A stretch of 45,006 nucleotides of DNA from Sphingobium cupriresistens. Lineage in GTDB: Bacteria > Pseudomonadota > Alphaproteobacteria > Sphingomonadales > Sphingomonadaceae. Under the pieces are notes generated by a model. It was not told the DNA's origin. It saw nothing but the letters and a program-made list of their open reading frames with translations, and searched no databases. The position numbers and the translations under genes are program-made. Every line of letters begins with the position of its first letter. The first letter of the stretch is position 1. The stretch is taken from the NCBI RefSeq assembly GCF_004152865.1, contig NZ_SEOO01000030.1, positions 1-45,006 on the forward strand. Reading direction: 5' to 3'. Shown here in pieces: positions 31,116-39,512 of the stretch.

Positions 31116-32441
31116 TCACTGCGCCTTCGTCACCCGCCACACCACGCCCCCGACATCGTCGCTGACCAGCAGCGCGCCCTTGGCGTCGGCGGTGACGTCG
31201 ACCGGCCGACCATGCGCGGCGCCATCCTTGTCCAGGAAGCCGGTCAGCAGGTCCACCGGCTTGGCCTTGCCCGCTTCGCCATCGGCAAAGCCGACATAGA
31301 CGACCTTGTAACCGGCGGCCGGTTTGCGGTTCCAACTGCCGTGCAGGCCCACGATCGCGCCGTCGGTATAGGGCGCGCCCAGTTGCAGCTTGTCGGCGAA
31401 GGTCAGGCCCAGCGGCGCGACATGGTTGCCCAGCGCATAGTCGGGCCGGTGGGTATATTCGCGGATTTCCGGTCGCTGCGGCTGGACGCGGCGATCTTCA
31501 TAACCGCCCCAGTAATTCCATGGCCAGCCGTAGAAAGCGCCGAACTCCACCCGCGTCAGATAGTCGGGGACGAGGTCGCCGCCCAGCATGTCGCGTTCGT
31601 TGACCACGCCCCACAGCGCGCCGCTCTTGGGTTCGAAGGCAAGGCCCACGGGGTTGCGCAGGCCCGATGCGAATATGCGCTTATAGCCGGTCTTGGGATT
31701 GACTTCGAGCACGAGGGCGCGGCCCTTTTCCACTTCCAGCCCATTGTCGGCGACATTGCTGTTGGAGCCGACGCCGACATAGAGCAGCCCTTCGGGGCTG
31801 GCGGCCAGGCTCTTGGTCCAATGCTGGTTGGGCGCCTGCGCGGGCAGGTCGATGATCTTGCGCCCCTTGGCGGTGATCCTGATATCGCCTTCCTTATAGG
31901 GGAAGGCCATCAGCGCGTCGGTGTTCGCTACATAGAGCGTGTCGCCGATCAGCGCCATGCCATAAGGGGAGTTGAGGCCGGTCAGGAAAGCGGTCTTGGT
32001 TTCCGCCCGCCCGTCGCCATCGACGTCGCGCAGCAGCGTGATGCGATTGGCGGACGGTGCGCCAGCCCCCGCCTTGTCCATCAGATAGCTCATCACCCGG
32101 CTGACGATGCCGTTCTTGGGCCGCGGCGGGCTGTTGGTTTCGGCCACCAGCACGTCGCCATTGGGCAGGCGCAGCAGCGAGCGCGGATGGGCCAGGCCAT
32201 CGGCATAGCGCGCCACGTTCAGTCCCTTGGCCGCGACCGGCTTTTCATCGCCGGTCCACGGCTTCACCTCGGCGATATTGACCGTCGGAATCATTTCGTT
32301 GCGCGGGGTAGTGAACAGCGGCTCGCGCCCGGTATCCGCGCCCGGCGGGAGTTGCGCCGTGTTGCCCTGGGCCAGATAAAGGAAAATGCCGCCCGCGATC
32401 AGGAGCGCGATGAGGGCGAGGGCGATGATATGCTTCTTCAT
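31116..32441 (-). CDS. PQQ-dependent sugar dehydrogenase / L-sorbosone dehydrogenase-like protein
   Basis: This membrane-anchored six-bladed beta-propeller protein of the soluble-glucose-dehydrogenase (GSDH) superfamily has 441 residues. An N-terminal hydrophobic anchor, 'IIALALIALLIAGGIFLYLA', is followed by the periplasmic domain with 'YADGLAHPRSLLRLPNGDVLVAE', 'RDVDGDGRAETKTAFLTGLNSPYGMAL', 'GSNSNVADNGLEVEKGRA', 'ASGLRNPVGLAFEP', 'VNERDMLGGDLVPDYLTRV' and 'GLHGSWNRKPAAGYKVV'. These are the usual sorbosone-dehydrogenase-like motifs. Whether it binds PQQ and its sugar substrate cannot be read from sequence. A small membrane protein gene lies upstream on the same strand with a 51-base gap. 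Confidence 0.9.
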   Translation of the reverse strand: MKKHIIALALIALLIAGGIFLYLAQGNTAQLPPGADTGREPLFTTPRNEMIPTVNIAEVKPWTGDEKPVAAKGLNVARYADGLAHPRSLLRLPNGDVLVAETNSPPRPKNGIVSRVMSYLMDKAGAGAPSANRITLLRDVDGDGRAETKTAFLTGLNSPYGMALIGDTLYVANTDALMAFPYKEGDIRITAKGRKIIDLPAQAPNQHWTKSLAASPEGLLYVGVGSNSNVADNGLEVEKGRALVLEVNPKTGYKRIFASGLRNPVGLAFEPKSGALWGVVNERDMLGGDLVPDYLTRVEFGAFYGWPWNYWGGYEDRRVQPQRPEIREYTHRPDYALGNHVAPLGLTFADKLQLGAPYTDGAIVGLHGSWNRKPAAGYKVVYVGFADGEAGKAKPVDLLTGFLDKDGAAHGRPVDVTADAKGALLVSDDVGGVVWRVTKAQ

Positions 32442-32492
32442 GCGCTCACATCTATGCGGACGCAGGGCGGCGGGCAAGGCGGCGTGTGCGGC

Positions 32493-32666
32493 TTATTTGC
32501 CGCGTTCGCGCAGCCACAGCAGGACGGCGATCAGCACGCCCGCGCTTGCGCCCGCCAGCAGCCCGATGCTGGGCTGGCCCAGCAAGCCGCCGCCGATCGT
32601 ACCGGCCAGGATGAGGAAGGCGATGATCGCGCCAGCGCCGGTCGGGTTTTTCGTCTCCTTGGTCAT
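32493..32666 (-). CDS. Small two-helix membrane protein (57 aa)
   Basis: The product MTKETKNPTGAGAIIAFLIL continues with a glycine-rich turn and a second hydrophobic helix 'SIGLLAGASAGVLIAVLLWL', ending in basic residues 'RERGK'. The two predicted membrane helices put both ends in the cytoplasm. The ATG at 32666 is preceded by AAGGGG at good spacing; longer frames upstream look non-coding. It may be co-transcribed with the sugar dehydrogenase. Function unknown. Confidence 0.75.
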   Translation of the reverse strand: MTKETKNPTGAGAIIAFLILAGTIGGGLLGQPSIGLLAGASAGVLIAVLLWLRERGK

Positions 32667-32788
32667 GGCGGCCCCTTGCCATGGACCGCGCGACAAGGCC
32701 AGCGGCTTTGAAGGCCATCCCGGACAGCCCCGTTTCGGGAAGCATCGTCCCGTGACGGGATGGCTGATCCATATCGGGACTTCCCTAA

Positions 32789-32806
32789 TGGACGATTTAC
32801 CGTCCA
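32789..32806. promoter_or_regulatory. Short palindrome in a divergent promoter region
   Basis: TGGACG (32789-32794), ATTTAC, CGTCCA (32801-32806). It lies in the 231-base region between two divergent small genes and could be an operator or a leader hairpin. Nothing else in that region is recognisable. Confidence 0.3.
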
Positions 32807-32897
32807 AACCAGCCATTCACGCCAAAGCGTTGAAATGGCACGGTGATTGAACAGCGTGCTCCATAATAAGGTCGCCAGGAACGAGTCGGGGGTCGCA

Positions 32898-33107
32898 ATG
32901 CAGGTGCCATATCTTTCGAACCGAAAGAGCTATGAAGACGCGACCGAGCTGATGGCGGCTTTCGGTGACAATGCCGGCTATGAAGCCGCCGCGCGCGCCG
33001 ACCGCAGCCTGGATCAGGGCAATCATATCCATTTCTGCCATTGGCGTCAGATCGAGCGGCTGATCGTGCTGCTGACCTACGACCAGCCGCTCGGCACCAT
33101 CCACTAA
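32898..33107 (+). CDS. Small conserved-looking protein of unknown function (69 aa)
   Basis: The product starts MQVPYLSNRKSYEDATELMA, with 'FGDNAGYEAAARADRSLDQGNHIHFCHWRQIERLI' following. The His/Cys cluster 'HIHFCHW' could bind a metal. ATG 32898 follows GGGGG at 32888-32892; an in-frame ATG at 32847 has no site. Similar short proteins with a 'NxxxFCHWRQIER' segment occur in sphingomonads as far as I recall, but no function is assigned. It converges on argC with only 15 bases between. Confidence 0.72.
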   Translation: MQVPYLSNRKSYEDATELMAAFGDNAGYEAAARADRSLDQGNHIHFCHWRQIERLIVLLTYDQPLGTIH

Positions 33108-33122
33108 AATCCACGGCCGCAG

Positions 33123-34067
33123 TTACAACCGCAGGCCCGCGGTTTCGGGCAGGCCCGCCAGGATGTTGAGATTCTGCACGGCCGCGCCGGCCGCGCCCTT
33201 GCCCAGATTGTCGAGCGCCGCCACCAGCCGGGCCTGCCCGCTGTCGGCGTTGCCGCAGACGAAGAGCGCCAGCCGGTCGGTCGCGCCGACATGCTCCAAC
33301 GCCACCTGGCCGATGCTCAGGCTGTCCTCCAGCGATGCCACGCTGACGATTTGCGACCCGGCATAAGCGGCGGCAAGAGCGGCATGGATGTCGGCCAGCG
33401 CCGGCGCGCCCGGCATCGCCCGCAACTGCAACGGCACTTCCACGATCATGCCGCGATAGGCGTCGGCCACCGCGGGCGCGAACAGCGGCGGGTGGGTCAG
33501 CCCCGAATAGCGAGTCATTTCCGGCACATGCTTGTGGCCCAGGGCCATGCCATAGGGACGGAAGGCGCTGGGCGCGCCGGTATCGCCCTCATAGTCCGCG
33601 ATCATCGCCTTGCCGCCGCCCGAATAGCCCGAAGCGCCTGACACCGTCACCGGCCAATCGGCGGGGATCAGCCCCGCCAGCACCAACGGACGGACGAGCG
33701 CCAGAAAGCCGGTCGGCCAGCAGCCGGGATTGGCGACGAAGCGGCTGCCCGCCAGCACCTCACGATGACCCGGCTCCAATTCGGGAAAGCCATAGGTCCA
33801 GCCATTGGCCACGCGATGCGCGGTCGATGCGTCGATGACGCGGGTGCGATCATTGTCGATCAGCGCTACCGCTTCGCGCGCGGCATCGTCGGGCAAGCAC
33901 AGGATGACGATATCGGCGGCGTTCAGCGCATCGCGGCGCGCGCCGGCGTCCCGCCGCTGCTCTTCCGGCACGGTGATCAGCGACAATTCGGAACGCCCCG
34001 CCAGCCGGTCGGCGATTTCGATCCCGGTGGTGCCGTGACCGCCGTCGATGAAGACGTTGATGCTCAT
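33123..34067 (-). CDS. argC: N-acetyl-gamma-glutamyl-phosphate reductase, type 2
   Basis: ArgC reduces N-acetyl-glutamyl phosphate to the semialdehyde in arginine synthesis. The 314-residue product is the short type-2 form: it starts 'INVFIDGGHGTTGIEIADRL' (NADP-binding), with 'CLPDDAAREAVALI', the active-site 'FVANPGCWPTGFLALVRPL' (Cys in NPGCW), 'SGASGYSGGGKAMI' and 'GHKHVPEMTRY'. The ATG overlaps the stop of the NlpC/P60 gene by ATGA (34064-34067), so the two are coupled, an unusual partnership. Longer frames upstream belong to that gene's antisense reading. Confidence 0.95.
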   Translation of the reverse strand: MSINVFIDGGHGTTGIEIADRLAGRSELSLITVPEEQRRDAGARRDALNAADIVILCLPDDAAREAVALIDNDRTRVIDASTAHRVANGWTYGFPELEPGHREVLAGSRFVANPGCWPTGFLALVRPLVLAGLIPADWPVTVSGASGYSGGGKAMIADYEGDTGAPSAFRPYGMALGHKHVPEMTRYSGLTHPPLFAPAVADAYRGMIVEVPLQLRAMPGAPALADIHAALAAAYAGSQIVSVASLEDSLSIGQVALEHVGATDRLALFVCGNADSGQARLVAALDNLGKGAAGAAVQNLNILAGLPETAGLRL

Positions 34068-34972
34068 GCGCTGATCCTCCGCCGGGCGATGATCGGCTGC
34101 GGGTGCGCGTCGGCCAGCCGGGCGACGACGTCCGCCAGCGGCTCCTTCACAACCGCCATCCAATAGGCGTTGGCGTGCAGCAGGGTCTTGGCGTCGGCCA
34201 TGATGCCGACATGGCCGGGGAAGAAGACCAGGTCGCCGCGTTGCAGCGCCGCGTCGCCGTCGATCGGCATCCCGATGCCTTCGCATTGCAGGTCGGTGTC
34301 GCGCGGGACGCTGATGCCCGCCTGCCCCAGAGCGGCCTGCACCAGGCCCGAACAGTCGATCCCGCGATGGCCGCGTCCACCCCAGACATAGGGCTGGCCC
34401 AGATAGCGTTCCGCCACGGATACCCAGTCGGATGACTTGGCATCGATCGGCTGGGCATGGCGGATATGGACGAAGCCTTCGGCGCAGGCGATGAAGTCGC
34501 CCTGTACAACGCCGGAAAACAGCGCGCCGCTCGGCCAATGTTCGGCAATGGACGACTTGATGTCGGCGGCGCTGAACAGTGGCGCGCTTTCCACCATGAT
34601 GCGATGGCTGGGCGTTTCCAGAATGTCGAGCGCATCGCGGCGAATATAGCCGACATAGCCATCATGGCCGCAAAAGCCCCATGCCCAGTCGGTCATCACG
34701 TCGAGTGCATGGAAGGTTTCGCCGCGCAGCAATTCGCTGACGGCTTCGGCTGTCGGCGTGGGGGCCGATGTTATCGCGGCGCCGGGCGCAACGCAGGTGA
34801 GCGGCACGGCGCGGGCATAATGGGCGGAAAACAGGACGCCAGCCAGCGACAGGTCCGCCAGGTCGCCGCGCGCCGCATGGATGCGCCGATCCAGCGCGAC
34901 CGACCGGCCATCAAGCTCGAAGCGGGTTCGTTCAGGCGGTCCGTTCCGCAGGGGTGTAATTATGCCGTTCAT
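34064..34972 (-). CDS. NlpC/P60 peptidase with N-terminal SH3-like region
   Basis: This 302-residue cell-wall peptidase is probably a gamma-D-glutamyl-diamino acid endopeptidase. The N-terminal 160 residues include two SH3-like stretches ('GETFHALDVMTDWAWGFCGHDGYVGYI', 'FIACAEGFVHIRHAQPI'). The NlpC/P60 domain shows the catalytic Cys in 'HRGIDCSGLVQAALGQAG', then 'LQRGDLVFFPGHVGIMAD' with the His, and 'LLHANAYWMAVVKEPL'. No signal peptide is visible, so export would need another route. Its start lies 41 bases inside the marR gene in another frame; no alternative ATG, GTG or TTG lies nearby, so the overlap seems real. The stop overlaps argC. Confidence 0.88.
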   Translation of the reverse strand: MNGIITPLRNGPPERTRFELDGRSVALDRRIHAARGDLADLSLAGVLFSAHYARAVPLTCVAPGAAITSAPTPTAEAVSELLRGETFHALDVMTDWAWGFCGHDGYVGYIRRDALDILETPSHRIMVESAPLFSAADIKSSIAEHWPSGALFSGVVQGDFIACAEGFVHIRHAQPIDAKSSDWVSVAERYLGQPYVWGGRGHRGIDCSGLVQAALGQAGISVPRDTDLQCEGIGMPIDGDAALQRGDLVFFPGHVGIMADAKTLLHANAYWMAVVKEPLADVVARLADAHPQPIIARRRISA

Positions 34973-35327
34973 CGCGCGCGGTTCCTGCGATGAAATGGTG
35001 AAAGGCGTCAAGAAATTCCGCGCCTTTTGGCGTCCGGGTGATGAAAATATTACGACGGTCCGCCACATCGCGTTCCCGGCGGAGGTAGCCGAGCGCCGAC
35101 AGCTTGTTCAGTGCGCGCGTGATGACGGGCTTTGAAACATGGAGCGCTTCGGCCAGGCCGCGCACCGTATGGGGACCGGACCCGATATAGACGGTCATCA
35201 TCAACGCCATCTGGCGGTTGGTCAGGTCGGGTTTGCCCGATCGGACATAATCGACGAGGGTGCGCATCCATTGGCCAAGCGATTGCAGGCCGGGGCGGTC
35301 GATTTCGGTTGCGGATAGCGCGTTCAT
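34932..35327 (-). CDS. MarR-family transcriptional regulator
   Basis: This 131-residue winged-helix regulator shows 'RQMALMMTVYIGSGPHTVRGLAEALHVSKPVITRALNKLSALGYLRRE' with the helix-turn-helix at about residues 60-82, and 'DVADRRNIFITRTPKGAEFL', the wing. ATG 35327 follows AAGG. It is the first gene of an operon with the NlpC/P60 and argC genes. An imperfect palindrome GTTACGCAAC lies about 35-50 bases upstream and could be its own site. The ligand is unknown. Confidence 0.92.
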   Translation of the reverse strand: MNALSATEIDRPGLQSLGQWMRTLVDYVRSGKPDLTNRQMALMMTVYIGSGPHTVRGLAEALHVSKPVITRALNKLSALGYLRRERDVADRRNIFITRTPKGAEFLDAFHHFIAGTARDERHNYTPAERTA

Positions 35328-35387
35328 GTCACCTTAACGCACCATTCCCAATCCGGTTGCGTAACGGATGAGACGCAATCGCAGCCT

Positions 35388-36785
35388 TTATCCGGCCCGC
35401 CCATAGCGATGTTGCAGCAGGCGGAAGACCGCGCGCAGCCCCAGCGCCTCGCCGCCCTTGGGTCGGCCGGGCTTGGCGGAGGGGCGCCAGGCGAAGGTGT
35501 CGAGATGCAGCCAGGGCGTGTCGTCGGGCACGAAGCGCTTGAGGAACAGCGCCGCTGTGATCGCGCCGGCAAAGCCCCCTTCGCCCGCATTGTTGAGGTC
35601 CGCGATATCGGACTTCAGCATGTCGGCATAGCCATCCCATAGGGGCAGTCGCCAGGTCGGATCGTCCACCTCGCCACCCGCGACCGCCATATCGGCCGCC
35701 AGCGCATCGTCATTGGCGAACAAAGCGGGCAGGTCGGGGCCGACAGCCACGCGCGCCGCGCCGGTCAGGGTCGCGAAATCGACGATCAGTTCCGGCTTTT
35801 CCTCCCCCGCGCGGGTCAGGGCATCGCCCAGCACCAGCCGCCCTTCGGCATCGGTATTGCCGATTTCGACGCTCAGCCCCTTGCGGCTGCGCAATATGTC
35901 GCCGGGGCGAAACGCATTGCCCGCGATCGCATTTTCCGCCGCCGGGACCAGCAGGTGCAGCCGCACCGGCAACCGCGCCGCCATGATGAGCTGCGCCAGC
36001 GCCAGCGCATGGGCCGCGCCGCCCATATCCTTCTTCATCAGGCGCATTCCCGACGACGGCTTGATATCCAGCCCCCCGCTATCGAAGCAAATGCCCTTGC
36101 CCACGATCGCAATGCGCGGCGCGGCAGGGTCACCCCACCGCAATTCGATCAGGCGCGGCGCGAACCTCTTGTCAGCCGCCTTGCCGACCGCGTGGATCAT
36201 CGGATAGCCCTGTTCCAGCGCATCGCCGCTGATGGTCGCCACATGCGCGCCAAAGGCGGCGGCGACCTTCTCCACCGCGGCTTCCAGATCGGGCGGCCCC
36301 ATGTCGGCGGCGGGCGTGTTCACCAGGTCGCGGACCAGCGCGACGGCTTGGCCCAGTTGCACCGTCGGCGCGATCCGGGCGACATCGCTCGTCAGCAGGA
36401 CGCGCGCGCCAGCCGACGCATCATCCCGGCGATAGCGGTCGAAGCGATATTGCGCCGTCAGCCACCCCAGCGCCGCGGCTCCCGCCGACCCCTGCGCCAG
36501 CCGATAGACGCCTTCGGGCAGGGTTTCGGCCGCCCGCGCCAGACACCATGATCCCAGGGCGTCGCCATGGGCCACCCCGGCGACCACCGACCAGTCATCG
36601 TCCCTCTCGCCCGGCAGAATCGCGACGTCATGGGGCTGGCCCCTGAATTTCTGCGCCGAAACCAGGGCGCGCGCCCGCGCCGGCTGGGCCGCGATCCATG
36701 CGTCATAACCCCTGGCGTCGACAAGCTGGATCGATCGGGCGGGTTGCTGGTTGTCGGCTTTGAGCAGGTCGGAAAAATCGGTCAT
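35388..36785 (-). CDS. Leucyl aminopeptidase family protein (M17)
   Basis: This M17 metallo-aminopeptidase has 465 residues. The catalytic C-terminal domain holds the metal ligands and active Lys/Arg in 'VGKGICFDSGGLDIKPS', 'MKKDMGGAAHALAL' and 'NTDAEGRLVLGDAL', with 'VDFATLTGAARVAVG' and 'KSDIADLNNAGEGGFAGAITAALFL' after. The N-terminal 150 residues are the divergent M17 N domain. It removes N-terminal residues from peptides in the cytoplasm and is likely a PepA/PepB-like paralogue. ATG 36785 is the first that leads directly into the family N-terminus. Confidence 0.94.
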   Translation of the reverse strand: MTDFSDLLKADNQQPARSIQLVDARGYDAWIAAQPARARALVSAQKFRGQPHDVAILPGERDDDWSVVAGVAHGDALGSWCLARAAETLPEGVYRLAQGSAGAAALGWLTAQYRFDRYRRDDASAGARVLLTSDVARIAPTVQLGQAVALVRDLVNTPAADMGPPDLEAAVEKVAAAFGAHVATISGDALEQGYPMIHAVGKAADKRFAPRLIELRWGDPAAPRIAIVGKGICFDSGGLDIKPSSGMRLMKKDMGGAAHALALAQLIMAARLPVRLHLLVPAAENAIAGNAFRPGDILRSRKGLSVEIGNTDAEGRLVLGDALTRAGEEKPELIVDFATLTGAARVAVGPDLPALFANDDALAADMAVAGGEVDDPTWRLPLWDGYADMLKSDIADLNNAGEGGFAGAITAALFLKRFVPDDTPWLHLDTFAWRPSAKPGRPKGGEALGLRAVFRLLQHRYGRAG

Positions 36786-36925
36786 TGCGCGGGTGTAAGG
36801 GAAAGGGAATGTGGATGGAAAGCGCAATTTTTTCATCGCGCACCCGGCACGTTCGGCCCTTTCTTCGTTTGCGCTGCGCACCGGGCGGGCCTAGATTCAC
36901 AGGCATAGATTAAAGGAGACGGACA

Positions 36926-37126
36926 ATGATTCACGGTGATGACCGGGGCCTTCAGGCCGCCAGGGCGCGCGCCTATGCGCTGGCCGAAACGGGCCAATTC
37001 GATAACAGCCATGCGGTGCAGCAAGCATTGATCGCGGAAGGCTGGCCCAATGCCGGCTTGGCGCTGGGCAGCGATTACGCGCGCAAGGCGGTCGGCGAAC
37101 GCTGCCGCGCAGCGAAGGCGCATTGA
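36926..37126 (+). CDS. Small helical protein of unknown function (66 aa)
   Basis: The product MIHGDDRGLQAARARAYALA continues 'ETGQFDNSHAVQQALIAEGWPNAGLALGSDYARKAVGERC'. It is short, soluble and helical, with one Cys. It begins at ATG 36926 behind AAGGAGACGG. Its TGA at 37124-37126 overlaps the next ATG (TGATG), implying coupling to the lipoprotein gene. Proteins with this 'GWPNAxxxLGSDYARKAVxERC' end seem common in sphingomonads, but I know no function. Confidence 0.72.
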   Translation: MIHGDDRGLQAARARAYALAETGQFDNSHAVQQALIAEGWPNAGLALGSDYARKAVGERCRAAKAH

Positions 37127-37959
37127 TGCGATCAGGCGGGGTCGGGGGCAGGGGACTGGTTCCGGCGGCGGCCCTGTTGGCCGCCGCCTGCACGCCTTCG
37201 CAGGATAATGGCGGCGGCGACGCGGCGGCCAATGCGGCCGCCTCCCGCTATGTGGGAAAGATGGTCGGCGTCGAAGCGCCGACGCCGCCGGCCAAGCCCT
37301 TTGCCGAGAAGGACAAAAATCCTTTCCTCGAATTTTCCTATGCCTATCCGGCGCAGGCCGCGGCGGTGCCCGTCATAGTGGAGAAGTTCGCGAAGGACAG
37401 GGCTGCATCCAAGGCGGATGCGCTGTCCATGGCGAAGGAAGACAGCGCCGCCGCCAAGGAGTCGGGCTTTCCGTTCCGGCCCCACAGCCTGGAAACCCAA
37501 TGGCGCGTCGCTGCGGACACGCCGCGCTTTCTGGCGCTCCAGTCGGAAACCTATGTCTATACCGGCGGCGCGCATGGCATGACTGGCTTTGAGGCGCTGC
37601 TGTGGGACAAGGCGCGCAAGCGCGAGACGAGCGTCAAGGCGATGATGACGTCGCCCGCCGCCTTCGCAGCGGTGATCCAAGAACCCTTCTGCGCGGCGCT
37701 CGACAAGCAGCGCGCGGAAAAGCGTGGCGCGCCGGTGGTGCGCGGCGACGATGAATTCACCAAATGCATCGACCCGATGGAACAGGTTTTGGTGCCGACG
37801 TCGAAGGACGGCAAGCTGATCGACAGCATCACCGTGATCGTTGGTCCCTACAGCGCCGGACCCTATGCGGAAGGCAGCTATGACGTGCCGCTGCCGGTCG
37901 ATGCGGCGATGCGCAAGGCGATCAAGACCGAATATCAGGATGGGTTCGTGGCCCGGTAA
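37126..37959 (+). CDS. DUF3298/RsiV-like lipoprotein
   Basis: This 277-residue lipoprotein has a signal ending LLAAAC (lipobox) after MRSGGVGGRGLVPAAALLAA. A PdaC/DUF4163-type segment ('FLEFSYAYPAQAAAVPVIVEKF', 'SLETQWRVAADTPRFLALQSETYVYTGGAHG') is followed by a DUF3298 domain ('WDKARKRETSVKAMM', 'IVGPYSAGPYAEGSYDVPLPV'). The HG in 'YTGGAHG' is typical. In Bacillus the domain binds lysozyme in RsiV; in proteobacteria its role is unclear. An upstream in-frame TTG at 37123 is possible, but ATG 37126 fits the coupling to the small upstream gene. Confidence 0.86.
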   Translation: MRSGGVGGRGLVPAAALLAAACTPSQDNGGGDAAANAAASRYVGKMVGVEAPTPPAKPFAEKDKNPFLEFSYAYPAQAAAVPVIVEKFAKDRAASKADALSMAKEDSAAAKESGFPFRPHSLETQWRVAADTPRFLALQSETYVYTGGAHGMTGFEALLWDKARKRETSVKAMMTSPAAFAAVIQEPFCAALDKQRAEKRGAPVVRGDDEFTKCIDPMEQVLVPTSKDGKLIDSITVIVGPYSAGPYAEGSYDVPLPVDAAMRKAIKTEYQDGFVAR

Positions 37960-37976
37960 CCTGTGGCGCAAAGTGA

Positions 37977-38044
37977 CTGTGTTCCCGTGAAGGCGGGAAC
38001 ACAGTCCCGCCGTCTGAACTGGGTTCCGCCCTCGCGGGAACGCA
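37977..38044. repeat. Tandem hairpins of the TTCCCG...CGGGAA repeat family
   Basis: CTGTGTTCCCG (37977-37987) pairs with CGGGAACACAG (37994-38004). A second, slightly imperfect hairpin of the same type (GGTTCCGC...GCGGGAAC) follows at 38022-38040. They lie between the convergent lipoprotein and rimO genes and may stop or stabilise transcripts from both. Confidence 0.7.
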
Positions 38045-38076
38045 TGTCGTAATGTACGACCCTGACTTATCGCGTT

Positions 38077-39450
38077 TCAGTCCTGAACAGGCGTCCCATA
38101 AAGGTCATGCTCGTCGGCATCCTCGATCACGACGTCGAATATATCGCCTGCCCTCCGCCCTTCGCCGACATCGCGCAGGAAGACATTGCCGTCGATTTCC
38201 GGCGCATCCGCCTGGCTGCGCGCGGTCGCGCCGACGCTGCCATCTTCCTCGTCCGGCTCGCCCACTTCGTCGATGATGACGGGCAGCACCCGGCCGATCT
38301 TCGCCTGCAACTTGGCGGCGCTGATCGCGGCGGTTTTCTCCATGATCCGCTGGTAACGCTCTTCCTTGACCTCTTGGGGCAAGGCGCCCGGCAGGGCGTT
38401 CGCCGGCGCGCCCTCGACCGGCTCGAAGCGGAAGGCGCCGACGCGATCGAGCTGCGCCTCGTCCAGCCAGTCGAGCAGATATTGGAAATCGGCCTCCGTT
38501 TCGCCGGGGAAACCCACGACGAAGGTCGACCGGATCGTGATGTCGGGGCAGATCGCCCGCCATTTATGGATGCGATCCAGCACCTTGGCTTCGTTGGCCG
38601 GGCGCTTCATGGCTTTCAGTACCGACGGCGCGGCGTGCTGGAACGGGATGTCGAGATAGGGCGTCAGCAGCCCGTCGGCCATCAGCGGAATGACATGATC
38701 GACATGGGGATAGGGATAGACATAGTGGAGCCGCACCCAGGGCGCGACGTCATCCGCCGTGCGCAACTGCCCCAGTTCGCGGGCCAGGTCGGTCATGTGC
38801 GCGCGCACCTCGCGCCCCTTCCACAGGCGGGGATCGTGCCGCGTATCGACGCCATAGGCCGACGTATCCTGGCTGATGACCAGCAATTCCTTCGTGCCCG
38901 CCTGCACCAGCTTTTCGGCTTCGCGCAGCACCGCGTCGATCCGGCGCGACACCAGGTCGCCGCGGATCGAGGGGATGATGCAGAAGGAGCAGCGATGGTT
39001 GCAGCCCTCCGAAATCTTCAGATAGCTGTAGTGGCGCGGCGTCAGTTTCAGCCCGCCTTCGGGCACCAGGTCGACAAAAGCGTTGGGGATGGGCGGCGAC
39101 GCATCATGCACCGCATTGACCACCTGCTCATATTGATGCGCGCCGGTAACGGCCAGCACCTGCGGGAATTTCGCACGGATGACATCCGCCTCGTCGCCCA
39201 TGCAGCCGGTCACGATCACACGGCCATTTTCGGCCATCGCCTCGCCGATCGCCTCCAGCGATTCCTCCTTGGCGGAATCCAGGAAGCCGCAGGTGTTGAC
39301 CAGCACGACGTCGGCGCCGGCATAGTCGGGCGACATCTGATAGCCGTCGGAACGCAGCTTCGTCAGGATGCGCTCGGAATCGACCAGGTTCTTGGGACAG
39401 CCGAGCGAAACCATGCCGATCTTCGGCGCGTCAGGAAATTTGGTTGCCAT
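38077..39450 (-). CDS. rimO: Ribosomal protein uS12 methylthiotransferase RimO
   Basis: RimO adds a methylthio group to Asp88-89 of ribosomal protein uS12. The 457-residue product has the N-terminal UPF0004 domain with three cluster cysteines ('[15 protein letters not shown]', '[14 protein letters not shown]', 'VTGCMGDEA'), the radical-SAM motif CxxxCxxC in '[17 protein letters not shown]', '[19 protein letters not shown]' and a C-terminal TRAM domain. It is longer than MiaB-specific features would suggest and lacks MiaB motifs. ATG 39450 gives the family start; an ATG at 39465 would add five residues. No clear Shine-Dalgarno precedes either. Confidence 0.96.
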   Translation of the reverse strand: MATKFPDAPKIGMVSLGCPKNLVDSERILTKLRSDGYQMSPDYAGADVVLVNTCGFLDSAKEESLEAIGEAMAENGRVIVTGCMGDEADVIRAKFPQVLAVTGAHQYEQVVNAVHDASPPIPNAFVDLVPEGGLKLTPRHYSYLKISEGCNHRCSFCIIPSIRGDLVSRRIDAVLREAEKLVQAGTKELLVISQDTSAYGVDTRHDPRLWKGREVRAHMTDLARELGQLRTADDVAPWVRLHYVYPYPHVDHVIPLMADGLLTPYLDIPFQHAAPSVLKAMKRPANEAKVLDRIHKWRAICPDITIRSTFVVGFPGETEADFQYLLDWLDEAQLDRVGAFRFEPVEGAPANALPGALPQEVKEERYQRIMEKTAAISAAKLQAKIGRVLPVIIDEVGEPDEEDGSVGATARSQADAPEIDGNVFLRDVGEGRRAGDIFDVVIEDADEHDLYGTPVQD

Positions 39451-39512
39451 GATGGTCGCGCACATAGGGATTTACGCGCCAAATGTCACGCGCCGCCATA
39501 GCGTCCCCGGAA

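Noticed and set aside
31110..32711. A 533-codon plus-strand frame opposite the sugar dehydrogenase
   Set aside because: The minus-strand product is a clear family member; the plus frame has no motif and would read through the stop of the neighbouring gene region.
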